In this document: positions 1-9,365 of the stretch, piece by piece
How positions within the stretch are numbered: position 1 is the first letter of the stretch
Layout of the letters: the number at the start of each line of letters is the position of its first letter
Source: Pseudomonadota bacterium
GTDB lineage: Bacteria > Cyanobacteriota > Vampirovibrionia > Obscuribacterales > Obscuribacteraceae
Assembly (NCBI GenBank): GCA_021324135.1
Contig: JAJPJO010000540.1
Coordinates: forward strand, 1 to 60,711
Direction of reading: 5' to 3'
Length of the DNA: 60,711 nucleotides
Program-made: the position numbers and the translations under genes
Notes under the pieces: model-generated
Seen by the model: only the letters and a program-made list of their open reading frames with translations
Databases searched by the model: none
Told to the model about the DNA's origin: nothing

Positions 1-109
1 GAAAGAAGCGTGATGCGCCTTAGCAAAGACCTGGATCTCGGCGGAGACCTAGCTAGTATAGCATCGCTGATCGGCATTCTCTCTCGAGCAGATTGTTTCC
101 GTCACCGCT

Positions 110-946
110 CTAAAGAAATAACTTCACGGCTTGATGATATGCCGAGCGCGCCGCCGGCTTCACCTCATGCAGTCCGCGATTGACAATTTGGTTGTACGCC
201 TGCCCGCGTGCCACGTTCGAGCCGAATCCAAGAAGATGCTTGATTCTGGCAGCATTCGTCTCTAACTCTTTCAGCACCGTCGGACTGACTTTGATTTTCT
301 CGATCGGCATGAGCAGCGATGAGACTTCTTTCTCCAGATGTTGCAATCCGACCTTCCCTAATGTCGATTCCATGGCTGAGCGAAAGGCAGTATTCGCCAG
401 TCTCTTCGCGATTGCCTTTTCGATGGCACCAGCCGCGCCGCCGGTGCAGCCGTCGATCGCGCCTTCGAGAAGTCCGCCTGCAGTGACCTTGTCGCCGCAC
501 AGTTTGTGAAGCAGACCATATGTGTCCGCGCCGGCAATGGCACCAAATCCGAGCGAGAACGGACCGGTTTCTGCCGTGAGAAGAGTGACGCCAAGACCGG
601 CTCCGCCGGCCGCTAAATCAATCAGGAAGTCCTTAGTGCCATTCAAAAACTTGTTGTGATGAACGTAGTTCATCGCCGAGTTCCATTCGTGCGCAGTTTC
701 CTGACCGAACTTGCAGCCTGCCTTTTCAATTGTCTTGCATTCATCGGCGACTGCCTTGTACGCGCTCCTGGCGGTGTTGACGATGCCGTGCTCTACCGTA
801 ACGGCACCGCGCTCGACAGTGTGCTCTACATTTGTAAATGTGTTGTAGGCTGAATGCCAGAGATGGGCACAGAGTCCTTCATCGGAATTGTGGTTTCTGG
901 CTTGATCTAATTTATGCGTGTCATGATTTGTTCTTCCATCCGACAT
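110..946 (-). CDS. Hypothetical protein with Gly/Ala-rich hydrophobic core
   Basis: This 278-residue protein is not recognised. The first 100 or so residues are polar and His/Asn-rich with no signal peptide. Residues of about 110-185 form a Gly/Ala-rich hydrophobic stretch (AAGGAGLGV, GFGAIAGAD, GGAAGAIEKAI) that could insert into or associate with membranes. The C-terminal third is basic and probably helical. The reading frame is long and open, and the AUG start gives a normal hydrophilic N terminus. Glycine-zipper-like cores of this kind occur in pore-forming toxins and in membrane-associated repeat proteins, but no catalytic or toxin motif is visible, so no function is assigned. It is followed on the same strand by no close partner, and the 212 bases upstream (947-1158) hold no convincing gene. 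Confidence 0.7.
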   Translation of the reverse strand: MSDGRTNHDTHKLDQARNHNSDEGLCAHLWHSAYNTFTNVEHTVERGAVTVEHGIVNTARSAYKAVADECKTIEKAGCKFGQETAHEWNSAMNYVHHNKFLNGTKDFLIDLAAGGAGLGVTLLTAETGPFSLGFGAIAGADTYGLLHKLCGDKVTAGGLLEGAIDGCTGGAAGAIEKAIAKRLANTAFRSAMESTLGKVGLQHLEKEVSSLLMPIEKIKVSPTVLKELETNAARIKHLLGFGSNVARGQAYNQIVNRGLHEVKPAARSAYHQAVKLFL

Positions 947-1158
947 AATAACGATGCCTCATATAGTGAGAAACAGGAATGCTCAACGCCGCGGCTGGAA
1001 TCTTTCGACCCCAAACCGGTTGCACAACTCCATGCTTTCAAAGTAGCTTCGATTTTTGGCAAAAATTTGGCTGGCTTGCCAAATCAGTCCAGTGAAATTC
1101 AGCGGCTTAAACTGATGCGTTCACATGACGCCGTCAAACTGCACCGCAAGTGGTGGCG

Positions 1159-1752
1159 CTACATTTTGTAGCGATCCAGAATTGCCTGCCACTTGCCTTG
1201 CGATTTGAGCAGGAGCTCGATAACTTCGCGAACTGCGCCTTCGCCGCCCCTCGCTGATGTGATGTAATGGGCGTAGTGCTTCACCTCGGCGCGGGCGTTT
1301 GCCACCGCGCAGCCAAGCCCGCTCCGGCGCATCAGTGGCAGATCAGTAAAATCATCCCCGATGAAGGCCGCCTCATCCGCCTGAATCTGTTCCTTAGCAA
1401 GGACCTCGTCGAAAAGCGCCATCTTCTCCAGATGACCTTGATAAACATATGTTATGTTCAAAATGCGCGCCCGTTCCTCAGTAGCAAAGGAGACGCGTCC
1501 GCTGATCACGCCGCTCTTAATGCCCGACCAGTTGAGAAAATGAAATCCCAGCCCATCGTGGGAATTGAAGCCCTTGAACTCCTGCGCCTTGCCTTCATGG
1601 TCGGTGGTGTAGAAGAGGCGCCCGTCTGTGAGAACGACATCCACGTCCATGAGCAAGACTTTTATCTTTCTGGCGCGCGCCTGCACGTCTTGCGGCACGC
1701 TGCGCAAATTTAGCTCCGCCGGGATTTCTTTCAAATTTAGCTCTTCGGGCAC
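1159..1752 (-). CDS. kdsC: KdsC-like HAD phosphatase (KDO-8-phosphate phosphatase family)
   Basis: This is a 197-residue HAD-superfamily phosphatase of the small, cap-less YrbI/KdsC type, which removes phosphate from 3-deoxy-D-manno-octulosonate 8-phosphate during lipopolysaccharide core synthesis in the cytosol. Motif I is DVDVVLTDG with the nucleophile and acid/base pair D36 and D38. Motif II is the VISGR segment near residue 82. Motif IV is GDDFTDLPLM at 132-141. The length fits the family after allowing for a 30-residue N-terminal extension. Most homologues have Gly directly after the second Asp (DVDGVLTDG) and here it is Val. Closely related cap-less HADs act on other sugar phosphates, so the family is firm but the exact substrate is inferred. 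The gene is divergent from the FAD oxidoreductase that follows. Confidence 0.82.
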   Translation of the reverse strand: MPEELNLKEIPAELNLRSVPQDVQARARKIKVLLMDVDVVLTDGRLFYTTDHEGKAQEFKGFNSHDGLGFHFLNWSGIKSGVISGRVSFATEERARILNITYVYQGHLEKMALFDEVLAKEQIQADEAAFIGDDFTDLPLMRRSGLGCAVANARAEVKHYAHYITSARGGEGAVREVIELLLKSQGKWQAILDRYKM

Positions 1753-1814
1753 GATTGAACCTTTCTAACCAGCTCGGGCTGCTCTGACAGTATAATGCCA
1801 AAACAGCGCATGAA

Positions 1815-4328
1815 TTGTTTAAGGCGACAGGCAAGATTTACAAGGTCCGGTTTGACAACATCGTTTTGAGAAGATCAGCAGTTCTGTGCCTAGCGGTCTT
1901 CTGGCTGCTGCAGGATGCGCACATGGGGTTGGCACAGCGAGCCGTAGGCGGCGGGGGTCAATCAGCGGACAATAGAGCAGCCGGGAGAAGCAGGAAAAGC
2001 GGGAGGCATATGCCACAGCAATATACAATCGTCGATGTGCAAGAGCTCGATCACCGCGAGCCCTCTAAGGCCTTGAAGACATTTTCTATTGAGAAGCCCG
2101 AGCGCATCGAAAAGTGTGATGTTCTTATTGTTGGTGGCAGTCTTGGTGGCGTCTCGGCGGCGATGAATGTTTTGATGCCTTCTCGCCCGGGTGAAAACGG
2201 TCTTGAATTCTCGCGCTTACAGCAAGGTCGCAAGCTGAAAGTTATTCTTACTGAAGAAACCGACTGGATCGGCGGGCAAGCTACGAGCCAGGGCGTTTCA
2301 GCGCTGGATGAAAATTGGTTGGTGGAAAGCAGCGGTGCCACGCGCGATTACCAGCGCTGGCGCAGCATGATCCGCAGGTACTACCTGACTGAGTGCAAGC
2401 TTGCTCCTTCAATCGGCAACATCGATCGGTTCAACCCTGGAAATTGCTGGGTGAGCCGCTTGTCGTTCGAAGCCAAACTAGGTCTCGATCAGTTGGCGGA
2501 AATGCTCAAGCCGGCCGTGGACGCCAGGCAATTGCAAATTCTCTGCCGGCACAAGCCGGTTTATGTGCAGACCGAAAAGGTCGGCAAGAGCAAACGCATC
2601 AAGTCTGTGGTCATGGCTGATCTCGATGCCGGCACGACAATTGAATTTCGGCCGCGAATAATAATTGATGCCACCGAACTTGGTGACCTGCTTCCTCTGG
2701 CGGAGCTCGATTATGTAAAGGGAGTCGAAGCAAAGGACGAAACAGGCGAGGACCATGCGCCTGAAAAGGCTGATCCTGAGAATGTTCAGGACATCGTCTT
2801 TCCCTTTGTGATCGAACTTGGTGATCCGCACTTTGTCGAGCCTGTAGATGAGCCCGATGAGTACGAGGAGTTCAAAAGCAAGGGCAAGCTCTCGTTGCTC
2901 GGCTATAAGATGTTCGAACCCAAGATCGTCATGACCAAGGATGGCTCCGAGCGGGAGCTGCTGCCGTTCTGGACGTACAGGCGCTTGATTGCAGCGGAGA
3001 ATTTCAAGGATCCACGCTATCCAAACGATCTGTCGATGATCAATTGGGAAGCAAATGATTTTCGGGGTGAAAGCATCATCGATGTCGACCCGGAGCTCCT
3101 GGCCAAGCGACTGGCGAGAGCGAAGAGTCTGAGCCTGTCTTTCTTTCTCTGGTTGCAGACGGAAGCGCCCAGAGACGAAGGCGGGGTTGGCTATCCGGAA
3201 TTCAAGCTTCGTCACGAGCTTCTCGGTTCGGCTGATGGTCTTTCGAAATTTCCATACATAAGAGAGTCGCGGCGCATCAAGGCGGAGACGACAATCGTTG
3301 AAAAGGACATCGGCGCAAACTATAATCCGGGAGCCAGGGCGCGTTTGTTTGATGATACAGTCGGCATCGGTTATTACCCGATTGACATTCACGGCAAACA
3401 AACTGCCGGAGCGGCGCAGGAAACCAAGCCGTTTCAAATACCGCTTGGCGCCCTGATTCCCAGAGACTGCATCAATCTCCTGCCGGCTTGCAAAAATATC
3501 GGCACCACGCATATTACAAATGGAGCCTATAGATTGCATCCGATCGAATGGGCAATCGGCACCGCCTCTGGTGCGCTTGGTCGCCTGTCATTATTGCAAG
3601 GCAAACCGATCAGGAGGTTTTTCCAGGAAAGCGAATTGAGGCTGGAGTTGCAGAAACATCTGATTGAATCGGGCTCTCCGCTTTTCTGGTTTGACGACGT
3701 GCCCACCTGGCACGAGCATTTCGTCGAGATTCAACTGCTGGCCGTCGCCGGCTTGATGCGGAGCGACGATCAGGACTCGCTGAGCTTCCAGCCCTTGCGT
3801 GGTATCAAACGGCGCGAGGCGGCTCGCCTGATTAGAGCGGTGTACGCTGAGGCAAAGTATTCTCGCATGCCGTTGAATGATGTGGCGGACAACGATCCTG
3901 ATGTGGAGAATCTTGCTTTTGCCGTTCATAAAGGTTTGCTTCAAACCGACGAGCAAGGTGATGTTCGACCTGATGATTTGCTGACGATAGAGGAACTCCA
4001 CGATCTCGCTCAGCAGCAACTTGTGCGTTTGCCGCGTCACAAAATTGTTTTTGTTGAGGCGATTTCACCCGAGCGTTTGTCGAGCAATGCTGCAGAATGC
4101 GTGACCCGAAGCGAATTCGCCATGTGGCTGGCGCTCGTGATCGACTATAAGAAAGCATGGTTGAAAATCGACCGTTCGATCGCAGGAACGGCAAGCGAGA
4201 ACAACTCGACTGCTCCTGGCTCGATCTTCAAGAGTGCCGGCCGGGCAGGCGATGCCGGCTCAGGCAGCGATTCTTCCAGGGCTAAAACGAGAAAAGGAAC
4301 TCGAGATCTTCCTGTGTCAGCTCCTTAG
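1815..4328 (+). CDS. Exported FAD-dependent oxidoreductase with C-terminal SLH-like segment
   Basis: The protein is 837 residues from the first possible start. A dinucleotide-binding signature follows the N-terminal region: CDVLIVGGSLGGVSAAMN, then an acidic residue after the second strand, as in FAD-dependent oxidoreductases of the PF12831 type. A second FAD-contact region lies near residues 560-590 (LLPACKNIGTTHITNGAYR). The C-terminal part (about 670-760) reads like an S-layer homology repeat: a DVADNDPDVENLAFAVHKG stretch, then RPDDLLTIEELHDLA. The start is uncertain. TTG 1815 and TTG 1866 both precede a good signal-peptide-like stretch (RRSAVLCLAVFWLL). ATG 1923 has a better ribosome site (AGGA at 1911) but would remove that stretch. 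I keep the longest form. The 3' end overlaps the convergent helicase gene by 47 bases. The substrate is unknown. Confidence 0.75.
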   Translation: MFKATGKIYKVRFDNIVLRRSAVLCLAVFWLLQDAHMGLAQRAVGGGGQSADNRAAGRSRKSGRHMPQQYTIVDVQELDHREPSKALKTFSIEKPERIEKCDVLIVGGSLGGVSAAMNVLMPSRPGENGLEFSRLQQGRKLKVILTEETDWIGGQATSQGVSALDENWLVESSGATRDYQRWRSMIRRYYLTECKLAPSIGNIDRFNPGNCWVSRLSFEAKLGLDQLAEMLKPAVDARQLQILCRHKPVYVQTEKVGKSKRIKSVVMADLDAGTTIEFRPRIIIDATELGDLLPLAELDYVKGVEAKDETGEDHAPEKADPENVQDIVFPFVIELGDPHFVEPVDEPDEYEEFKSKGKLSLLGYKMFEPKIVMTKDGSERELLPFWTYRRLIAAENFKDPRYPNDLSMINWEANDFRGESIIDVDPELLAKRLARAKSLSLSFFLWLQTEAPRDEGGVGYPEFKLRHELLGSADGLSKFPYIRESRRIKAETTIVEKDIGANYNPGARARLFDDTVGIGYYPIDIHGKQTAGAAQETKPFQIPLGALIPRDCINLLPACKNIGTTHITNGAYRLHPIEWAIGTASGALGRLSLLQGKPIRRFFQESELRLELQKHLIESGSPLFWFDDVPTWHEHFVEIQLLAVAGLMRSDDQDSLSFQPLRGIKRREAARLIRAVYAEAKYSRMPLNDVADNDPDVENLAFAVHKGLLQTDEQGDVRPDDLLTIEELHDLAQQQLVRLPRHKIVFVEAISPERLSSNAAECVTRSEFAMWLALVIDYKKAWLKIDRSIAGTASENNSTAPGSIFKSAGRAGDAGSGSDSSRAKTRKGTRDLPVSAP

Positions 4329-7300
4329 CGACATTTTCATCGCCGCCGATAACCAGCTCGGCAAGCTCTTTCTTCTTCTGTTGCAGCGCCAGAATCTTCT
4401 CCTCGACGGTGCCGCGCGTGATGAGCTTGTAATTGAAGACGTGCTTGGTTTGCCCGATACGGTGAGCACGATCGGTGGCTTGATTCTCCACCGCCGGGTT
4501 CCACCATGGATCGTAATGGATGACGTAATCGGCGCCGGTAAGGTTCAAACCGGTTCCGCCGGCCTTCAAGCTGATCAGGAATATTGGAATCGAATCATCG
4601 GAGTTGAAACGATTGACCTTGTCGAGGCGCTCTTTAGCAGGCGTCTGACCATCAATATATTCATAAACGATGCCGCGTTGCTCGAACTCTCTTCTGACGA
4701 TGCTGAGCATAGATACAAACTGGCTGAAGACGAGGATTTTGTGTCCTTCCTCGATGATTTCCTCGATCATGTGCATCAAGGTCTCGAGCTTCGCCGAATT
4801 CATCTCGGGCGGAATTTCTCTGTTCTTCAGCAGGCGTGGATCGCAGCAAACCTGGCGCAATCTGAGGAGCTCGGCCAGAATCGATATTTGCGATCGCTTG
4901 ATGCCGCGGGTGGCGATTTCGCTGAATACTTTCTGGCGGCACTCATCAAGAACATCGAGATAGAGTGAGCGTTGATCGTCGTCGAACTCGCACAGGTGAA
5001 TGATATCGGTTTTTTCGGGCAGGTCCTGCTCGACCTGGCTCTTCAAGCGGCGCAGGATGAAGGGATGCACTATCTTGCGCAGTTTTTGTCCGGCGCCGTC
5101 AATGCCGGCTTCGATTGGACGCTCGTAACTTTCGTTGAATTCCTTATAGGCCCCCAGGAAATCCGGCATGAGGAAATCGAATAGCGACCACAGTTCTTTC
5201 AAGCGGTTCTCGACCGGAGTGCCGGACAGCGCCAGGCGATGGAAGGCATTCAGGCTCTTGGAGGCTACCGCTCCCACGGAGTCGGGATTCTTGATGTTCT
5301 GCGCTTCGTCGAGAATCAAATACTCGAATTGAACTTTCTTCAACTCTTCGTAGTCCCGGCGAATGATACCATATGTGGTGAAGATTACGTCCGGTTTCTT
5401 GCCTGTCGGCTTGAGGATCTTGGCTAAAAGCTCGTTTCTGTCGCGCCCGAGGAAAAGCTCGGTTGACAGCGAAGGCGTGAAGCGCCTGGCCTCACTTCTC
5501 CAGTTGTAAACCACTGAAGTCGGTGCCACCACTAATGATGGCGAGCGTTTCTCGCCGGATTTGCCGTTGTGATAATGGTTGAGCAAAAGAGCCAGTGTCT
5601 GAATCGTTTTACCAAGACCCATATCGTCGGCAAGTATGCCGGACAGTCCGTACTCTCGCAGGAAGGCCAACCAATTGCAGCCTTCCGTCTGGTAGCCGCG
5701 CAGCTCCCCTTTGAAGTCGGCGGGGACCTTGAGGCCTTCCAGCTCCTGGAAGTGATGAATCTTGTAGATGAAGCTCTGGAATCCCGGATCGCATTCCACT
5801 TCGATCTCGTGCGTTTCTAAAGCATGCAGCACGGAAAGCGCCTGATAGAGCGGGCGCTGATTGTCGGCGCCTTGACCGATCGCTTTCAGAAGGCCGAGCA
5901 GTGTCGCTGTTGGAATGCGAACATATTCGCCGTTCGGCAACTCGAGGAAATTCTTGTTTCGGAACAGGCAAGGTAAGACTCGCTCCAGCTCCACCGTCTC
6001 GCCATCGGAGGTGCAAATCAAATCACAATCGAATTTGAAGGAGTCCTTCTTGAGCGAAAGCTTCGCTTTGACATGGAGCGGGTTTGTGCGCACTCGGTAT
6101 TTTTTCAGATGGTCGAAGCCGGTTACTTCCCACTCGCTGCATTGATCCGACTTCAAATAGAAGAGAGTCTCCAGTGCCGGCTCCGCCTCAAAGAAAAAGC
6201 GATCGACAACCGTGCGCTCCGGTCCCAGATTATTGAGGAACAAGCGCACCTGACTCTCATCTTCCCACTTGCGCTCGACCCAGACGGATTGCCCGCTTTC
6301 AGAGATCGTGCGGGTGTGTTTTTCCGATTCGACGGCGCTGGTTTCATCGCGCGACGGCAGAACCAGATCGCCATACCCGAAGCCCAGGCACACCTCAAGA
6401 GCACATTCGTTTTCGCTGTTCATGACAGCGGCGCCTTTCTTCTCGTTTACGGTGATCACCACCTTTGGTGGCTCCGTAATGGCAATCGGGAAGGGCGCTG
6501 ATGTTTCATCCAGTCTAACTGCCATGCGCTTCTTGAGCACCGGCAACTCTTTCAGGAATTTGGGCACCAGTTCCAGCTTGATGGTCATCTCGCCGTAGCT
6601 GTCGAAGTATTGGAAGAGCTTGTGCAGCGCCGACAAATCGATCGGATAGAGGACATGATCCGATAAAACCCAGCTGTGCTGCCCCATGAAGTAAACCGGG
6701 TGGTGCACCGGCAGACCGGTCGCGTCAAGCCCTTCGAGCTTGAACAGAATCTCGCCGTTTTCGGTTTCGGACAGCACCGCCCGTGGTGTCAAGGGCGTCT
6801 TGGAGAAAACGATCTCCTTGCCGTCGCTGGCGTTTATCACCCTGGCGCACAGGCTCAAATGCCCGAGCACGATGCCTTCGTCGAAGCGTGGAATTCTGTG
6901 ACCGCCGGCGGTGCCTTTCGTGGTCTGCGGCAGTGAGGTCAGGTATTTCGCCAGTTTGTAGACGCGCGATTCCGGATCGAGAGCATCGAGGATCTGGGCA
7001 GGCACTTTCAATATGTTGACCTTGCCTCGCACCTCATCCGGCAGGATGCCGAGGATGAGCGCCAGCGGTTTTTCCAGAACCAAAATGCCGATCTCGAACT
7101 GGCTGCCGTCAGCGTCTCTGCCGACACCGGTCGGGATCTCGATGACTTCGCCGTCGCTGGTCGCTTTATTGTTTTTATTGTTCTCGGCGGCCGGATCATC
7201 TAAGAAGTCTCGCGCTTTTGGAACCTTTTCTTGCGGTCCGTTCCTGCGATCGGAATCGTTTAGATCAAAACGCACCCCAGGCTGAGTGCGAGCGATGTGA

Positions 7301-7584
7301 GTAAGCAAGACGGCGACCGAGTGCTTGCAAACCTCCTCGAAATAAGGACAAGAGCAGGTTGCCGTAAAGGCATTTTCATTGTCGATGTGGACTTCGACCT
7401 TGTAAGGCTGTGGCTCGGAGCCGATGACGAGCGCGACAATCTTGCTGCCGTCATCGCTTTCCTCATATTTAAGTACTTTCTTGCGGCGATAATACTGAAC
7501 ACCGCGGCGATAAACCGGCTCGCTGCTTGCTTCTTGAACGGCGCTCAGCGATAGCATCTTTTTATTACTGGAAACCGGCTTCAT
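4282..7584 (-). CDS. SWIM zinc-finger SNF2-family helicase
   Basis: The 1100-residue protein has an N-terminal SWIM zinc finger (C77, C79, C86, H88 in the CSCPYFEEVCKH pattern), a long middle region, and a C-terminal SNF2/RapA-type ATPase. Helicase motifs are clear: DDMGLGKT (Walker A), LDEAQNIKN (motif II, DEAQ variant), ALSGTPVEN (motif III), and ATDRAHRIGQ (motif VI). SNF2 proteins translocate on double-stranded DNA and remodel protein-DNA complexes. Bacterial SWIM-SNF2 proteins of this size are widespread in Cyanobacteria, Firmicutes and Chlamydiae, and their targets are mostly unknown. The gene stands alone, with a structured 318-base leader or spacer upstream and a convergent neighbour downstream. 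Confidence 0.93.
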   Translation of the reverse strand: MKPVSSNKKMLSLSAVQEASSEPVYRRGVQYYRRKKVLKYEESDDGSKIVALVIGSEPQPYKVEVHIDNENAFTATCSCPYFEEVCKHSVAVLLTHIARTQPGVRFDLNDSDRRNGPQEKVPKARDFLDDPAAENNKNNKATSDGEVIEIPTGVGRDADGSQFEIGILVLEKPLALILGILPDEVRGKVNILKVPAQILDALDPESRVYKLAKYLTSLPQTTKGTAGGHRIPRFDEGIVLGHLSLCARVINASDGKEIVFSKTPLTPRAVLSETENGEILFKLEGLDATGLPVHHPVYFMGQHSWVLSDHVLYPIDLSALHKLFQYFDSYGEMTIKLELVPKFLKELPVLKKRMAVRLDETSAPFPIAITEPPKVVITVNEKKGAAVMNSENECALEVCLGFGYGDLVLPSRDETSAVESEKHTRTISESGQSVWVERKWEDESQVRLFLNNLGPERTVVDRFFFEAEPALETLFYLKSDQCSEWEVTGFDHLKKYRVRTNPLHVKAKLSLKKDSFKFDCDLICTSDGETVELERVLPCLFRNKNFLELPNGEYVRIPTATLLGLLKAIGQGADNQRPLYQALSVLHALETHEIEVECDPGFQSFIYKIHHFQELEGLKVPADFKGELRGYQTEGCNWLAFLREYGLSGILADDMGLGKTIQTLALLLNHYHNGKSGEKRSPSLVVAPTSVVYNWRSEARRFTPSLSTELFLGRDRNELLAKILKPTGKKPDVIFTTYGIIRRDYEELKKVQFEYLILDEAQNIKNPDSVGAVASKSLNAFHRLALSGTPVENRLKELWSLFDFLMPDFLGAYKEFNESYERPIEAGIDGAGQKLRKIVHPFILRRLKSQVEQDLPEKTDIIHLCEFDDDQRSLYLDVLDECRQKVFSEIATRGIKRSQISILAELLRLRQVCCDPRLLKNREIPPEMNSAKLETLMHMIEEIIEEGHKILVFSQFVSMLSIVRREFEQRGIVYEYIDGQTPAKERLDKVNRFNSDDSIPIFLISLKAGGTGLNLTGADYVIHYDPWWNPAVENQATDRAHRIGQTKHVFNYKLITRGTVEEKILALQQKKKELAELVIGGDENVAKELTQEDLEFLFSF

Positions 7585-7649
7585 TTATAGACCTGTGTTC
7601 CCTCAATATACCTGTGGGTTATCTGTCATTAGCGGCCAATTATCGAATC

Positions 7650-7810
7650 GGCTCAGTACTCCTTTGGCAGTACCAGGTTAGCTGCCACCTCAAAAGTGGC
7701 TCTTGAGTCCGGACTGGTTTCACCATGCCGCAGACCCCTTTGTGGATGCCGAATCACACGCCCGGCATGGAAGCCGCCAGCTTTGAGCCGACCTCTTTAG
7801 GGCAGGTCAG
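7650..7810. ncRNA. Candidate structured RNA in the 318-base spacer 7585-7902
   Basis: This spacer holds no gene but is rich in nested complementary segments. A long interrupted helix pairs GGCTC 7698-7702 with GAGCC 7785-7789, CTGG 7714-7717 with CCAG 7777-7780, and CCATGCC 7723-7729 with GGCATGG 7764-7770. Local hairpins flank it: GTACT/AGTAC (7656-7660 with 7669-7673), GCCAC/GTGGC (7684-7688 with 7696-7700) and GACCT/AGGTC (7790-7794 with 7804-7808). I do not recognise a 6S, SRP, tmRNA or RNase P signature. The strand is undetermined. On the minus strand it could be a 5' leader of the SNF2 gene, and on either strand a free-standing RNA. No U-rich terminator is evident on either side. Confidence 0.4.
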
Positions 7811-7902
7811 GCAGGTACAAACGTCTTCCCAGTAAACAGCTTAGCATGAGTCATATATCTGCGTTTATTAACATGCAGCTGTTACTTAAGAAATGAGGCA
7901 AA

Positions 7903-9219
7903 TTATTGTGGTCTCATGTCTATGACCTGCCCGGGGCCGCCATTGTCGGGCATCGGTTTTATTTCAGGCGGTGTCTGCGCCCCGGCGCTCGGCTGAGCAT
8001 TAACCTGGGGCTGCTGGTAGTAGCCAGCCTGATTATATTGCCCGGGCGGCTGGATTGGCGCTTGCCCCCCCGGCTGCGCCTGCTGGATTGGCTGTGCTTG
8101 CGAGCTGGCGAATCCAGCCGAGCGACTCATGGCCTGACTGTAGGCATGCTCGACGATGCGCTGCATTTCCTCCTGGCGCTTTTCCAGGTTGCTGCAATAT
8201 TCATGCAAAACGCCTGCCTGGTGCCTGAGCACCTTGGCGTTTTCGCTTAGAGCGGGCAACAGCGTTTCAATTTCCTCCAGAATGGCGCTTGGCGGGTGTG
8301 CCGGCGGCCGGATGCGCATCGGCTCGCCCTCGGCGTTCGGATCATGAAGAGGGGCGCCCAGTATTGAATCGCGCAGTTTCTCCAGTGACTTCTTCAAATG
8401 AATGGCGCGCCGGTAAGCCTCGTCGGCTTCTTTCTCGAGCCAGACCTTTCGCGATCTTTGAGCGGCAAGCTCGTTGGAGAGATGCTCGAGCGCTTTGCGC
8501 CGGATCTCGAGCTCGCGCTGAATGTGATCGAGCTCGGCTTGTTTGAGCTCCAGACTGCGTTTGCGTAGCCAGATTATCAAGCCCATGGCCAGCGAGAATG
8601 AAAATGTGGCGACGCTTATGTAGAGATAACCTCGTTTCGCCCCGGACAGCTCCCAAAAACCGCCAAACAAGAAGCTTCGCATATCCTCGAGAAAAGCCGG
8701 TGGATCGGCGCGGACAAAATAGAGACGACCGAGAATCGTGCCGCGGGGCTTGCTGACCCGGTCGGCATGCGGCGAACGCGGCGAGGCGTGCTCGTACAAT
8801 GGGTCGAGCTCCACGGGCGCCGTCAGGTAATCGAAGGGCTCATCGAGTTTGGCGAGCTTCTCGGGGGTAACTTTGTCTTGCCACGAGCGCGTGTGATAAA
8901 CCTTGTCCGTTTGGCACCAGATCTCGCTTCCGGATGGATCGGTGACCACCAGACCGAAGAGACCATAGGTGGAATCGAGCGTCTTTTGCACCAGATCGGT
9001 GCGCCCTTGAATAATCATCATCGACAAGGTCTGCGGCAATGAATGATGCAAGAGGTTGAAATCGGTCGTTTGAACGCGATAAATGGTGCCGTGCCAATAG
9101 CTCCGGTAGTGAGCATTGCACCAGATCAACCAGACGAGTAAACCGAGAGCAACAACTATTGGTATGAGGAAACGCTTTTGAAGAGAGAGAAGAATTCGGT
9201 CCATGCTTGCCGCTCGCAT
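7903..9219 (-). CDS. Two-TM coiled-coil membrane protein, unknown function
   Basis: I place the start at the ATG giving MRAASMDRILLSLQK. A further 44 upstream residues are open but lack a ribosome site, and the next ATG at 9204 is equally possible. From that start there is a membrane segment (FLIPIVVALGLLVWLIW), an extracytoplasmic region of about 175 residues, a second membrane segment (YISVATFSFSLAMGLIIWL), then a strongly charged coiled coil of about 90 residues beginning RKRSLELKQAELDH. The C-terminal 60 residues are Gln/Pro-rich and disordered. The layout resembles a sensor or scaffold without an output domain: no kinase, HAMP, cyclase or methyl-accepting motif is visible. It is monocistronic by context. 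Confidence 0.75.
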   Translation of the reverse strand: MRAASMDRILLSLQKRFLIPIVVALGLLVWLIWCNAHYRSYWHGTIYRVQTTDFNLLHHSLPQTLSMMIIQGRTDLVQKTLDSTYGLFGLVVTDPSGSEIWCQTDKVYHTRSWQDKVTPEKLAKLDEPFDYLTAPVELDPLYEHASPRSPHADRVSKPRGTILGRLYFVRADPPAFLEDMRSFLFGGFWELSGAKRGYLYISVATFSFSLAMGLIIWLRKRSLELKQAELDHIQRELEIRRKALEHLSNELAAQRSRKVWLEKEADEAYRRAIHLKKSLEKLRDSILGAPLHDPNAEGEPMRIRPPAHPPSAILEEIETLLPALSENAKVLRHQAGVLHEYCSNLEKRQEEMQRIVEHAYSQAMSRSAGFASSQAQPIQQAQPGGQAPIQPPGQYNQAGYYQQPQVNAQPSAGAQTPPEIKPMPDNGGPGQVIDMRPQ

Positions 9220-9365
9220 GCCTTTTCGGTAATGCTTGAGATATAACACCTTTACGAACCCGTGTATATACGTACAATCCCTGCAGTTCTGTTGGCTAAT
9301 TAACAGTTGTAACAATGGATTTGTAAAGTGGAAAACAGAAGTGAATTTCATTTTGTCAAAACGGT

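Noticed and set aside
914..1171. 85-residue plus-strand open frame
   Set aside because: It overlaps the start of the 110-946 gene and the end of the kdsC gene, has no ribosome site, and its composition is not protein-like.
7640..7860. RNase P, tmRNA, SRP RNA or cobalamin riboswitch
   Set aside because: The GTCCGGAC and GCCAC elements looked suggestive, but the conserved blocks of these families are missing.
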